From Riptortus pedestris (taxonomy: Eukaryota; Arthropoda; Insecta; Hemiptera; Alydidae): DNA of 64,000 nucleotides. Where the stretch lies: positions 223,421,501-223,485,500 of the forward strand of contig CM032228.1 of NCBI GenBank assembly GCA_019009955.1, written 5' to 3'. This document shows, piece by piece, positions 54,111 to 64,000 of this stretch. The notes under the pieces were generated by a model that did no database searches, was not told the origin of the DNA, and saw only the letters and a list, made by a program, of their open reading frames with translations. The stretch's first letter is position 1. Each line of letters opens with the position of its first letter. The translations under genes were made by a program, and so were the position numbers.

Positions 54111-54229
54111 TTCAGTTTTTAAAAGGTATATGATGATGTATTACAATATGGCGTGGGGGAACTTATAGATTTTTTTCTACCAATTAGACACTAACTCAAA
54201 AAACACTGCACGAGGCTATTAATAAGAAT

Positions 54230-55027
54230 GAAGGACAACTATTTGTAAATTCATAACAAATCTGACAAATTTAACCGGGAGTACAAGGAGAGGGGTTGGG
54301 TTACGGAAGGCTGAAAACAAGGAAGCACGAATAACTCGCTTAATACTGGAGTTACGAAAAAATGTATAAGACAAACTATTGTAGAGCTTCAATAATTTAA
54401 CAAGATTGGATCTATTACATTTTACGGTCCGGCTCATAATAACGGAGTCATTTTGAATTTTCGAATCCCCACCCTCTAAACCCTCACTATTCCAGGTCCG
54501 ATTTCCACCAATAAAAAGAATGCTCTCTATTGTTCACTGAAACGGTTAAATAACGAGTATGGTATAGATCAAATAAACATTTTCAAATAACGGACGAAAG
54601 TCTTAATTGATGACGTCATGAAATAGGGTGTTTGCATATATATCTAAAAAAATTAAAGTTCAACGAATTTTAACATTGGATTGAAGATGGTTCATGACAT
54701 AACTGCTTATTCTTGCTGTGACATGAGTAGGATTGGGGAGGCGTTACTGTTGGCTGAAAACTAAAATATGCAAATATCTCAGTTTATATTCAATATTGAG
54801 AAAACATGTAAATACAACAATTGTGGAACATTACAGTTGTAACAGTCATAGCGGAGATATTTAAAATTTTCTAAATTCTCCCCCTCTCAAACCCCTTCCA
54901 CAAGGCCTATGAAAGGGGCATAGGCCATTTCAGCCATTAACGAACTTGATCTTCATTTTACATAAAACGTTTAAATATCGACTTTAGCAATGATCAGACA
55001 AAAGTTGGACCGCTAGAGCGTTAACAG

Positions 55028-55076
<49 letters not shown>

Positions 55077-55340
55077 GGGTGTACAGAAAGTTCTAAGCCT
55101 GATTTCAACTTACATATTTTTATTTTTCAATATAGTCCCCCTCAACAACAACGCACTTATTCCACCGCTTTTTCCAACACCTGTAACCCGGTCAAAAAAA
55201 AATTATTGTCAAAACCTTCCAAAACAACCTTGACAGCTGAGGTATCATAAGTACACCAGGCTTAGAACTTTCTGTACACCCCGTATATAGTTTTGAACAG
55301 ACTCTATCATAACTGATTTCCTTTAAGGGAAATGTGCTAA
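54230..55340 (+). mobile_element. Family B element, long form, hosting a mariner relic
   Basis: First monomer from GGGTTACGGAAGGCTGAAAA (54298), second from AATATGCAAATATCTCAG, hairpin GGACCGCTAGAGCG, (TA)n at 55031-55074, then a mariner relic (55075-55283), then TATAGTTTTGAACAGACTC and a worn terminal palindrome (CTGATTTCCTTTAAGGGAAA) plus TGTGCT at 55336. The middle of the 3' segment is deleted. Confidence 0.6.
55075..55283 (-). mobile_element. mariner relic with transposase C-terminus
   Basis: Inverted ends GGGTGTACAGAAAGTTCTAA and its complement TTAGAACTTTCTGTACACCC, each bounded by a TA dinucleotide (55073-55074, 55284-55285). The minus-strand frame near 55110-55190 reads GYRCWKKRWNKCVVVEGDYI EK, i.e. 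the W-x-KC-V-x3-GDY-x-E tail of mariner transposases. Only this tail and the two ends survive, so it is an internally deleted, non-autonomous copy that went into the TA run of a family B element. Confidence 0.8.
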
Positions 55341-55344
55341 TATT

Positions 55345-56272
55345 TGAAAACTGTTATAGATGGACAGACGAACGGACTGGATAGACTAGCGAGGTTTTAT
55401 GAGTCCTACTCGTTTGAGTGAGCGGTCCCTAAGAACATTGGTCTTGTGTTCCAATGTAAATGTATTTAATCTAATATTATAAATATTAGTCCTAAAAGGC
55501 GAGTGATAAATACGTTGGAAATTTGACAGTTCTGCAGCTGTAATTATGAACAGCTGTTAATAACCGTAGCCCAAATCAAAGACTACTTCACACTAATATT
55601 TTTATTTCATCAGTTATAAATGTCGAGGTTTAATGAAGAATGACATAATAATTACGATGCCGTTCAAAACAAGATTTGATTGGCAAACTTAATAACAAGA
55701 CTCTCCACTGCTGACTCTAATAGGGCCATTAGCAAGTTTTCAAAACACTTGCCATGTCATTTAGAGAGTCGCACTTGTCAATGTTCAATCTTTAGCAATC
55801 GAAAGCTAATAAAACTTGACGAACCTTTTAATTGCTCGTATCTTACTGTGGCTCTAACTGGTAAAACCCTATGGTTAGCAGGTTGCATCAAGTACTTCAC
55901 TCAGGGATAGTGTTTTCTTCGTGGTTCTGATTGTTATCTAAATTCCAGAAGTCAGGACCTATCCAGGCTATTTATATCAAAGTTAACTTTGATAAATTTG
56001 TAAAAGAAACTTCAATTATGCTATTCATTTACACTCAAGGGTCTATATCTAAATTACGAAGGTGCATGGCCAAGAATAGTCCATCATATTATCTCCAAAA
56101 GCCTCATAGGAAATTTAAGCATATATTCGGAGAAAGTTTCAACCATTCTGATAGGCCTAGACAAAATACCCAACTCAGAAATTGAACATTTGTACTCATT
56201 GCACCGATTCTCTCATTTCCTTTCAAACATTTCAACACATATTATTAAGATAGCAGGCTCTATATACAATAA
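55345..56272. other. Intergenic sequence, unrecognised ORFs
   Basis: ORFs at 55680-55910 and 55931-56185 carry no known motif; the first includes CHLESRTCQCSIF but no clear domain. The displayed starts are not ATG in both cases. Confidence 0.35.
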
Positions 56273-56274
56273 AA

Positions 56275-57105
56275 GTCCGTCACGCAGGGGCTGCGCAAAC
56301 TAAGCAGATTTTTCACGTGCTGGTAAGACACACTAGTGAACTCTTGTCACTGCCTATTCTGACTGAAAACAAGAAAATACCACTTAACTACTCGCTTAGT
56401 ATCCGAGTTGCGAAAAAAAAAATCATAGAAGAACAATTGTAGACCATCTATAGTTTAACAAAGTTGCCTCTATAAGCTTTTACGATCCGACTCATAACTA
56501 AGGTGATATTTTGAATTTTGGAAATCCCTCTGCCCCCTATACCCCCCTTATTATTATTGTGATCTTTAGTGATGACTGAAACGGTTAAATATCGAGTATG
56601 GTATTTTTTTCAAGACAGGAACGAAAAGTCATAATTGAGGACGTCATCACACAACGAATTTGCATATACCTCGCATAATAAAGGTCTCTTGACAAGGATA
56701 TTTGGTATTTAAGCTTAGAACAAAGAGGTTCATGATATAACAGCTTATTGTTAATATGACATGAGTATGGTTTACTTACATATTAAAACTTAAAAATCCA
56801 AATATCTCTGTTTATTCATGATTGAGATAACAACTTTTATAAATATTTTAATTTGCAATAAAATTGGTTAGCTTACAGTAACGGAGATACTTCAAATCCC
56901 CCCCCCCCCCCACTGGTATTCTGGCAATAGTGAACTTGATCTTACTTTTTACATATAATTATTAAATAGTTTGGTAACGATATATATACTTTTGAACGAC
57001 CTCATTTTCGTCATTTGATGGGTAGGGTTTAACATTTCAGGAAATGTTTTGAAACTCGGGTCACGAGTACAAGCTCAATTACTGATTTCCCATTGGGGAA
57101 ATTTG
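56275..57105 (+). mobile_element. Family B element, near-complete long form
   Basis: Start GTCCGTCACGCAGGGGCTGC, GCAAACTAAGCAGATTTTTC, ACGTGCTGG, first monomer (56390-56760, with TTGAGGACGTCATCACACAA), second monomer (56790-56980), a shortened hairpin/TA zone (GATATATATAC), GTCACGAGTACAAGCTCAAT and an end ACTGATTTCCCATTGGGGAA plus ATTTGCT. It shows the two-monomer layout best. Confidence 0.65.
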
Positions 57106-58967
57106 CTGAAAAACAAACCTCTGGAAAATAAATATAGATACTGGGTACCAAGTCGTGAATATCTGGGTAATACCACTGAATTGGACCATCTCGTGATGCA
57201 GCTAATATAAATGGGATATTCTCAGGGACAACAAACTTAAAGGGATAAAGTCAACAGTGAATGGCTGGATTCTAGTTATCGCCATGATGGAGGTGGTTTT
57301 ATGCTGCATAAGGTTTGACCATTCAAAATTAACACACCTCCACTTAATTGATAAAGTGAAAAAAAACACTATTGGAAAACGTATTAATTGCAGAAAACAT
57401 GTCAGCCAAATTACATTGCAAGTGAAGTGCTGAGTGATCGTAGCCAGTATATATCCGCCATACTCACATATTTCCGGGAGACCGGCTTATATAAGATAAT
57501 TAATTTGATCCGCAAACGTATTACAACAATTTTAAACAGTTCTCCAGAAGTATTTAAGCTCTCAAAAATCTTTTCATAGATGACAAGCAAAGTGTACATA
57601 GCTAGCAAACGGAATACTATAAATAAACAACAGGGTTATAAAGATGGCTATAATACAGAACAGGATAGTTCCAAAAGAAAGCATAAACTTCTAACTTTAA
57701 GTACTCTACTAAGCAAGTGAAAGTAAAGCAATTGACAAGGGCACCGAGAAAAGGACAGTGACCGTCACAATGTTCTCATCACTAATGCATTTTTGAAAGT
57801 TTAGATCATCCGGCATAACCTATGCTTTATTTTTGAGCAGGAAGTAGAATATTCTTTTTTTTTCAATATTTGTGTATAAAAATCACTAAAGATAAAAGGT
57901 TTAAAGAGATTAAACATCCCTCCCCCTTTTTGATTTTGAAGGTGATATATATGTATCATATGAGTTTGTTGGGCTTCATTTTTGTTTGTTTTTCACTTGG
58001 TAGGATTGATACATGCGTGCAAATATTTTTCGATAATCGCGTCATGGCTACTACCTCGAATTCTTTTAAACGTAAATGTACTAATATAAGCCTCTCTATA
58101 TCATAGACATACCAGAGTGATGATGAAGAATTAATTTTGACTAAACCCTCGACTTGGATAAAATCCCAGTAACTTTTCTTAGAAATGATATGCTACACAC
58201 ATTAAAATTTCCTTTAATTGAAGTTAATAGTCCATTGAATTGATTTTAATTGACTTCTAATGTTAGATGACGAGACATCGTCTAACCATTGATCGGTACT
58301 AGAAAGCTGCATATCTAGGATGTGGTGCAATCATTATTTGTGTCCTATGTAGGAGTGATACGGTCATACGTAATGACACGTATTTACACGCAAGGGAGGC
58401 CATTTGTTTCCCATTTTATTAGGGTATTACGTGTATGTCCCGTGCGAGCTATAATTTACTCAGCGCTTATTTTATCTTCTCTCCTCAGGAGTACTCTTGT
58501 AATTTGTATCGGGCTTCAAAAAATACATCTTTCCTGCTAAAGCTTCAAATAAGGACTCAACACTAAGTACATTACTCGTCCATGAATATTATCAAACTTT
58601 AATAAACCTCAAAAATTAACATATAACCTTGGCGTGATACCCAAAACCATTAGAAATACTTTGGCCGGTCAATATGATAAACATATCCTATCACTTTCTA
58701 GTATTGAGTATTGCTGCCAAGTGGAAAAAAATAATTCTATTTCTATCTAAACATTGAAAATCTATTTGATTCCTTCTGAATCAAAAGTATTAATGTGCGT
58801 TACTCAATGCAATGTTACAATATTAATCGTGTAAGAGCCTTTCTGATTTTGTATGACTGAAGGAACAGGTTATGGGGCTGTGCTAGTCCTCGTCAAGCCT
58901 TGCTAAACCACTCTGTATCACGAACAGCGTCAATCTGTACTTGTCGAGTTGAATGGTATAGCAGATT
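57106..58967. other. Intergenic sequence, nothing recognised
   Basis: ORFs at 57388-57579, 57870-58106 and 58322-58540 have no family motif. Around 58610-58830 a frame with LGVIPKTIRNTLAGQYDKHI vaguely recalls LINE thumb sequence, but it cannot be supported. Confidence 0.35.
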
Positions 58968-59290
58968 TTCCTTCAGCATAATAAGATATAAAGGTTGTAC
59001 TTATAACGTGGTTTTCGAAAAAGTTCTTCAGATGTCCGGAAGTGATGAAAACTAGTGATATCAACATTTAAGGTTTTCATGCCAGCGGAAAGATCAAGTT
59101 CATTGAACGTTGAAATCGTACCAGGAAAAGGACAAACATTTCAGATACCTCCCTCATTGTGATTCGGATAAATATAATTTTGATCTCACCCCATTTACAA
59201 TAAGATTAGTTTATATATACAAATATATATAAACAACACTCAGTAGGGTTTTTGTTTTATTGATACCAAACTGGATATAAAAAGTCTACT
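58968..59290 (-). mobile_element. Family B fragment, minus strand
   Basis: AGCAGATTTTCCTTCAGCAT, AAGGTTGTACTTATAACGTG, GATGTCCGGAAGTGATGAAA, AAAGATCAAGTTCATTGAAC and CCTCCCTCATTGTGATTCG follow family B order in reverse but strongly diverged. Confidence 0.45.
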
Positions 59291-59499
59291 GTAAAAAAAA
59301 AAATGTTAAGCTTAAAACTGGAAAAGGAGGAAATTCAATACATACTAATGTGTGTAAGTTGGTTTGGAAAATGTTACTTGGATATTAACTATTATATTTG
59401 CATTTTTTTTTCAGTCTCCTGTAAACTCAAACCCTTACTAATGAAATTTTCACTTCAACCACTATTTTCAAATTCTTACAAATGAAATTTTCACTTCTA

Positions 59500-59930
59500 G
59501 ACTTGTACACTATTTAAATGTTAATAAAATAATACTTGAACGTCAGTATGGATTTACACCATAGAGGTCAACAACAGGTGCAATAACAGAAATAACAAAT
59601 ATAATCCTTGTAGCTTTAAATGGGAAATGTAATGTCTTAATGGTTAGTCTGGATATCAAAGGGGCGTTTGATAATACATGGTGGCCAGCTAATCCTAAAC
59701 AAATCTCAAGTCATACAACTGTCCAAAAACTTCATATAAAATGATCGTAAATTTCTCTAAAGAAAGATCTATGAAAATACGGAGCAAACAATATACTTAC
59801 ACCAAACCAACTACTATTGGTACTCCTCAGGGGTCAAGTTTATCTCCGGCCCTATGGAATATTTTAATCAACACTCTAAACATCTTATGCTCTAATTTCT
59901 AGCTCTTTTAAATAGAGGAAATATAGGGGT
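59500..59930 (+). pseudogene. R1-like LINE reverse transcriptase fragment
   Basis: Frames read QYGFTP*RSTTGAITEITN, VLMVSLDIKGAFDNTWWP, then after a shift MIVNFSKERSMKIRSKQ and TIGTPQGSSLSPALWNILIN. LDIKGAFDN.WWP and GTPQGSSLSPALWN are RT motifs A and B in the form typical of the R1 group of arthropod LINEs. The YADD box is not reached before the copy ends near 59930. At least two frame breaks and internal stops are present. Confidence 0.75.
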
Positions 59931-60574
59931 TACATGGTTGGAAATCAACAACCAGTTCAGCTTGTGGGAATACGCTTAATTTACGAAGCCCCTCAGTGCC
60001 GGGGTTTTTTTTTTATCAAACTTTTCTTGAAATGGATTCCAGGTAAAATAATAATGGCTGTACTTTTACACCGTCGCAAGAATGAAAGCTAACATTTAAA
60101 CCCGAGAAGTATGGTGAGCAACAGCCTTTATTTTATATGTTTTCATTTACGATTTGTTAATAGAGTTGGAAGGGTAGGGGATAAATCGCACAAGGTGCAT
60201 ATGTGAAGTTTTCTAGTTTATTTATCTATCGGGTCCTATATATCAGACTTGCCTCATAAGAACATTTTCAATCAGTTTTCCCTTAGGTATGTCAAAAGGC
60301 AAGATAATCAGTGTTCTGGAGAAGGATAAGCCATATCTGATATTAATTGTGACCCATCCCCACCAATAATTTGTGAGATTAGGTCACTAATGTACCTGTC
60401 CAAAGTGTGTGAACACTGTTTCTGGTGGCTCTTGTGAATTGGAAGTTTTAGGTTTTGAAGTTGTACTCATGACGCCGTCATTTAAGATTTATGAATATTA
60501 ACTGAGTTACTTGGATTGAACTCTTTGTAAACCCACACTTCTACTTATCCGGTTTTCATTTCATCTCAGTCTCA
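59931..60574. other. Intergenic sequence with scattered family B traces
   Basis: 60455-60560 contains GTTGTACTCATGACGCCGTC and CTGAGTTACTTGG, reminiscent of family B in reverse but too diverged to delimit. 59950-60010 has TACGCTTAATTTACGAAGCC, a possible start remnant. Confidence 0.35.
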
Positions 60575-60652
60575 AGTCCAATTAACATTTTATCTGATTA
60601 ACCTATTGAGGTCCTACTCATGTCGCGATTTTAAATGTGGTCCGTTAAAAAC

Positions 60653-60739
<87 letters not shown>

Positions 60740-61522
60740 GGTATAATATATATATAGGGGGTAGTAATTACCCCCGGAGAAGGGGTGGTTTAGAGAGGGA
60801 ATTTTGAAAAGTCTAAATATCTCCGTTATTATGCGTTGGATCGAAACATCGTATAGAACCAATATTGTTGCAAATGTAATTATCTATAAATATTGTCATG
60901 TGTGTTTTTTCAATATTTTGATTATCACCTGAGATATTTGGATTTCTTAGTTTTCGCCCTTCAGTAAACCGCCTACTCATGCCGTATTAACAGTAAGCTG
61001 TAATATTATGAGCCACTTCATTCTAAGGTATGGTTTCATTGAACTATTACTTTGTGAGACACATGAAAATTCATTATGCGTTGACGTCATTCATAAAGAT
61101 TTTTCGCTCTTTGCTCGAAAATGATTCTTTGATCTGTACTGTAATCGATATTTAGCCGTTTCAGCCAACACTAAAGATTATATTTGCTATTGGCTGAAAT
61201 CGGACCTGGAATAGTGGTGGCTTAGAGGGGGAGGAATTAGAAAATGATTAATATCTTCGTTATTATGAGTCGGATCATAAAATGTTACAGAACTAATTTT
61301 GTTAAGCTTTTGATGTTCTACAATTGTTGTTTTATCCATTTTTTGGTAACTCATGTATTAAGCGAGTTATTCGTACTTTCTTGTTTTCTGGCTTGAGTAA
61401 CCCCCCCCCCTTTCAACTCATCGAATTTTTATATATGAATAAAGAATAGGTGGAGATCATAAGTATTATACCAGAATTTAGAAATCTGCTTAGTTTAGTC
61501 AGCCCTTGCGTGACGGCCTTTT
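60575..61522 (-). mobile_element. Family B element, near-complete long form, minus strand
   Basis: 3' segment ATTGAGGTCCTACTCATGTC at 60605, a long (TA)n at 60657-60735, reversed second monomer (60780-60990), reversed first monomer (61080-61400, with GTTGACGTCATTC and GGAATAGTGGTGGC), ending AAATCTGCTTAGTTTAGTCA and GCCCTTGCGTGACGGCC at 61501-61517. The hairpin beside the TA run is replaced by GGGGGTATAATATATA/GGGGGTAGTAATTACCCCC sequence. Confidence 0.65.
60657..60735. repeat. (TA)n in family B
   Basis: About 80 bp of TA with a few interruptions. Confidence 0.9.
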
Positions 61523-61800
61523 TATAGGCTTTATTGTTTGTTTGTTTCATAAGGTTTTAGGGCGAAAACTAATTGTTTATCATCGCTCTGTAATATAGGT
61601 ATTACTCTCGTTTTGATTAAGTAACTGCATTTTGAGAGTAAACTGTGTTAATGTAAATTGCCAATATTGTAGTTTTGTAAATTTGAAATGTAAATATATT
61701 CCCATTTATATCGCCATTTAAAATTTAACAATATAAACGAGGATACAAAAAAATTGTAATTTAAATTTCTTTATACAAATTTGTAATTTACACAAAATTA
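61523..61800. other. AT-rich spacer, nothing recognised
   Basis: Probably includes the 3' UTR of the minus-strand LINE remnant that follows. Confidence 0.35.
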
Positions 61801-62330
61801 AACAATTAGTCCAGCTCTTTAGGGTCATCTGCAATGGTCACTGCTATATTATTGGAAATATATTGCACTTTTTTTCGAATATTTTTATGCGCATGGCATT
61901 CCATCAATATGTGGTAGATACTCAAGTCTGTGTTATATATCGGGGGGGGGGGGTTAATCTTTTGTTATAAGTTTACCATGCGTAAATCTTGTGTGCCCTT
62001 TTCGGAGTCTTCCTAATACGACTTCATCTCTTCTGTTGTCTCTTGTCGAATATTTCCATGGACGGATGGAGGTTTTAATAGTTTTTAGTTTATTGTTCTG
62101 GGTTTCGTTCCACATTTGTTGCCAGTTTTTATCAATATCTTCTTTGAGTGGTTGATAGAGCTCTGCAGATGTAATTGTTGTTGGGGTGATGGAGTCGAGT
62201 TGGTGGGCTTCTCTGGCAGCTGCATCTGCTTTTTCATTTCCATCTATTCGCACGTGGCTTGGAATCCACTTGGCTTTATTGGTTCCTTGGTGGTTTGATA
62301 AAACGCATGATAGGGTCTTTCGAAAGTGGC
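61801..62330 (-). pseudogene. RNase H-type LINE C-terminus (remnant)
   Basis: Minus strand: CVLSNHQGTNKAKWIPSHVR, IDGNEKADAAAREAHQLDSI, DKNWQQMWNETQNNKLKTIK, REE-like RRDEVVLGRLRKGHTRFTHG, KLITKD. WIPSHV.I.GNE.AD is the RNase H C-terminal box with its catalytic Asp; RLR.GHTR.TH is the following LINE motif. After a poly-G/C tract (61942-61953 on the plus strand) another frame continues DLSIYHILMECHAHKNIRKK and VTIADDPKELD*. The H..EC and downstream fit the terminal Cys/His cluster. Insect jockey/I-type LINEs have this arrangement. Confidence 0.75.
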
Positions 62331-63439
62331 GTTAAACCGTATAGTGTTGGGTGCTAGAGAAGGAGAGCAATAGCCTGGAGAAGAGTGAGGTCCTAGCCGC
62401 TGGAGCTGGAAGATCTCCCCTAATTGCCCCCCACCATGAGTCGGGGGGGGGGGGACGGTCTTCCAGAGTTATAGGCACTACCTCCTCACGGACTCCTACT
62501 GACTTTTAATTGGGGAACCTCGGAAAAAATGTCCGCGCTGTCTTCCCTCATTGTTGTCCGCTACCTTCAACCATTCACGGACATAAATTAGACATTTCAA
62601 ATCCCATTCCTTTACCTTTCCGTCCTTTTGTTTTTGTTCTCGATTTCAATTCTTTTTGTTATCTTTTATACCCCTTTCCTTAAAGCCTTTAGAAAGGGGA
62701 TTAAAGGTAAAAAAAAGAGTAGCTAAAGTGACGGGGGTAAAGTTTTATTGACTAGTTATTTCGTACTTTAAGCCTATATAAAGCCCCCCAGAGAAATGGT
62801 AGCGCTTTTTATTAACAGTAAGTACCTCTTTAAGGAGCTCGCCTCTCTTCCATCACTGCCAACCACTGTCAGAACCATTTCAACTCGCATACTTCCATTG
62901 TAAAGTGAACTTGGATTAAAAATAAATAAAAAGTACGTACGGTCAGAAGCAAAGGGGAATACCCCCATTTTTTTTACTCAAGAAAGTTAACAAGGTAGTA
63001 TGAATTTTTTATTTGAATGACACGCATAAAATTACTTTGAGCTATATTAAGTTTTCTTCTCAAAACGATAAATAAATGCAAACTATCAACTTAATACACA
63101 ATAAGGCACAACACTATAGGCATTTAAACCCCGTTCCTACTAGAATATCATTTTCTTTTTAGTTGCCACTTTGTTTTTCATATATTAATTCTTCATAGTT
63201 CCATGGCAAGGGTCACAAATAAAAAACTGTATTGATACTGGCCATTCTATTAATAAAGTTTGCTATGAAGAACATATAAAAATATTAGGCCCAGAATAAG
63301 AATAAGAATGACCTCCATGGCAAATGAACAGAGGGACGAAGAATTTTATTTTGAAATTCTAATTATGAATATTGATGAAGAAGACTTGAATTTCTCAAAT
63401 TGAAGAAAAAAAGTACATGTAATAAAAAAATAGAATGGG
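62331..63439. other. Intergenic sequence, GC-richer at 62340-62600
   Basis: 62340-62600 has G-runs and balanced composition (CCACCATGAGTCGGGGGG). It lies upstream of the minus-strand LINE remnant and could be its decayed earlier part, but no frame supports this. The minus-strand ORF at 62774-62968 has no motif. Confidence 0.35.
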
Positions 63440-63903
63440 CAGTATAATAGTATTTCGTGTATACCTCATTTATACTTCATTATACGGCAAAAGTCCATAT
63501 AACAAAAGTTACTTTAAATAACAAAACAAACAACTTTTGTTGTATGCACGTTTGCCAAAAAATGAATAGGTTACGAAATATCGCAATTTTATATTACATA
63601 CCTTCCTTACAAGGCCCCCTCCTGTTCGTACCTCGAAATTATAATATAGCTTATAACCTAGAAGGTGTTAATACCAAGTCACATACATAGTTTCCTTTAG
63701 TTCGGTAGAGTATTTTGTGACATAAAATTGTTGACTCCCACTGTAGTTTTTAGCGTATAACTCATTTATACTTCGGTATACGACAAACGTGTATATAACA
63801 ACAGTTACTCTAAATAACAAACTAAACAACTTTTGTTATTTGCATATTTGCCGAAAAATCATTAGGAAACGAAATACTGCTATTTTTAATTTCAGGCCTC
63901 CCC
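63440..63903 (+). mobile_element. Family A element, monomers only
   Basis: One and a half ~297-bp monomers: ACAACTTTTGTTGTATGCAC near 63531 and ACAACTTTTGTTATTTGCAT near 63827, with GTTTTTAGCGTATAACTCAT between. No head or tail is present; the copy breaks at CAGGCCTCCCC before a T-run. Confidence 0.6.
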
Positions 63904-64000
63904 TTTTTTTTTTTTCTTCCCACCTCTGCCCCCGCTGTACCTTTGGGTTTCCCCAGACCAGCGGTCTCCATTAATTAAGAGATATAAAATTTTGAATAGC
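63904..64000. other. T-run and GC-rich end of window
   Basis: TTTTTTTTTTTTC followed by CCACCTCTGCCCCCGCTGTA and CCAGACCAGCGGTCTCC. Composition suggests another repeat starting here, cut by the window edge. Confidence 0.3.

Noticed and set aside
58610..58830. LINE thumb-like frame LGVIPKTIRNTLAGQYDKHI
   Set aside because: Resemblance is short, several stops follow and no catalytic motif is adjacent; the R1-like RT 700 bp downstream does not join it in order.
1..64000. LTR retrotransposon or endogenous virus
   Set aside because: No paired LTRs, tRNA primer-binding site, Gag knuckle, aspartic protease or integrase motif was seen in any frame I examined.

Overview
The window looks like non-genic, transposon-dense DNA from an arthropod, most likely an insect (a hemipteran is possible but not shown). 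By eye GC is about one third. There are long (TA)n runs, no operon-like gene order, no long intact ORF, and many decayed insect-type mobile elements: an R4-type LINE, an R1-type LINE, RNase H LINE tails, a Penelope-like element, and mariner, hAT and Transib remnants. I found no complete host gene, rRNA, functional tRNA or CRISPR array. Most long ORFs are translated microsatellites, antisense shadows or transposon debris.

Two interspersed families make up much of the window and share an architecture that resembles Helentron-associated (DINE-1-like) elements. Family A has a head with a CCCGG..CCGGG hairpin beside (TA)n, a body of tandem monomers of about 297 bp, and a tail ending in (AAAC)n plus about 100 conserved bases. 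It forms a continuous array from 855 to 8336: one inverted unit followed by four head-to-tail units. Solo or partial copies lie near 33.3, 35.2, 52.1 and 63.5 kb. Family B starts with an ACGCAG-GGG-CTGCGT hairpin followed by AGCAGATTTCC. It carries one or two diverged monomers of about 370 bp, a second hairpin beside (TA)n, and ends in a palindrome containing GGAAATCTGCT. About 20 copies or fragments lie from 8.3 to 61.5 kb on both strands.

Other elements by region: 14.9-15.4 kb, an RNase H LINE tail. 15.8-17.6 kb, a 5'-truncated R4-like LINE with YMDD, CCHC and a restriction-like endonuclease. 20.2-21.3 kb, a Penelope-like GIY-YIG remnant with a hammerhead-like motif nearby. 22.7-28.7, 45.5, 50.5 and 52.5 kb, a tRNA-derived SINE family, including one SINE nested inside another with a 10-bp duplication. 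34.2-34.7 kb, a hAT transposase end, with a related MITE at 50.2 kb. 36.1-39.5 kb, a LINE reverse transcriptase split by a foldback element with a 12-bp duplication and partly copied into a 610-bp-arm inverted repeat. 42.4-43.3 kb, a Transib (RAG1-related) transposase end. 55.1 kb, a mariner relic inside family B. 59.5 kb, an R1-like RT. 61.8-62.3 kb, another RNase H LINE tail.

Possible host sequence is limited to two short ORFs with signal-peptide-like N-termini (27879-28112 plus, 35425-35613 minus), a possible collagen-like exon near 41.95 kb and an unexplained GC-rich island at 52.9-53.3 kb. All need transcript evidence. Element boundaries were read by eye and may be off by several bases, more for old copies.
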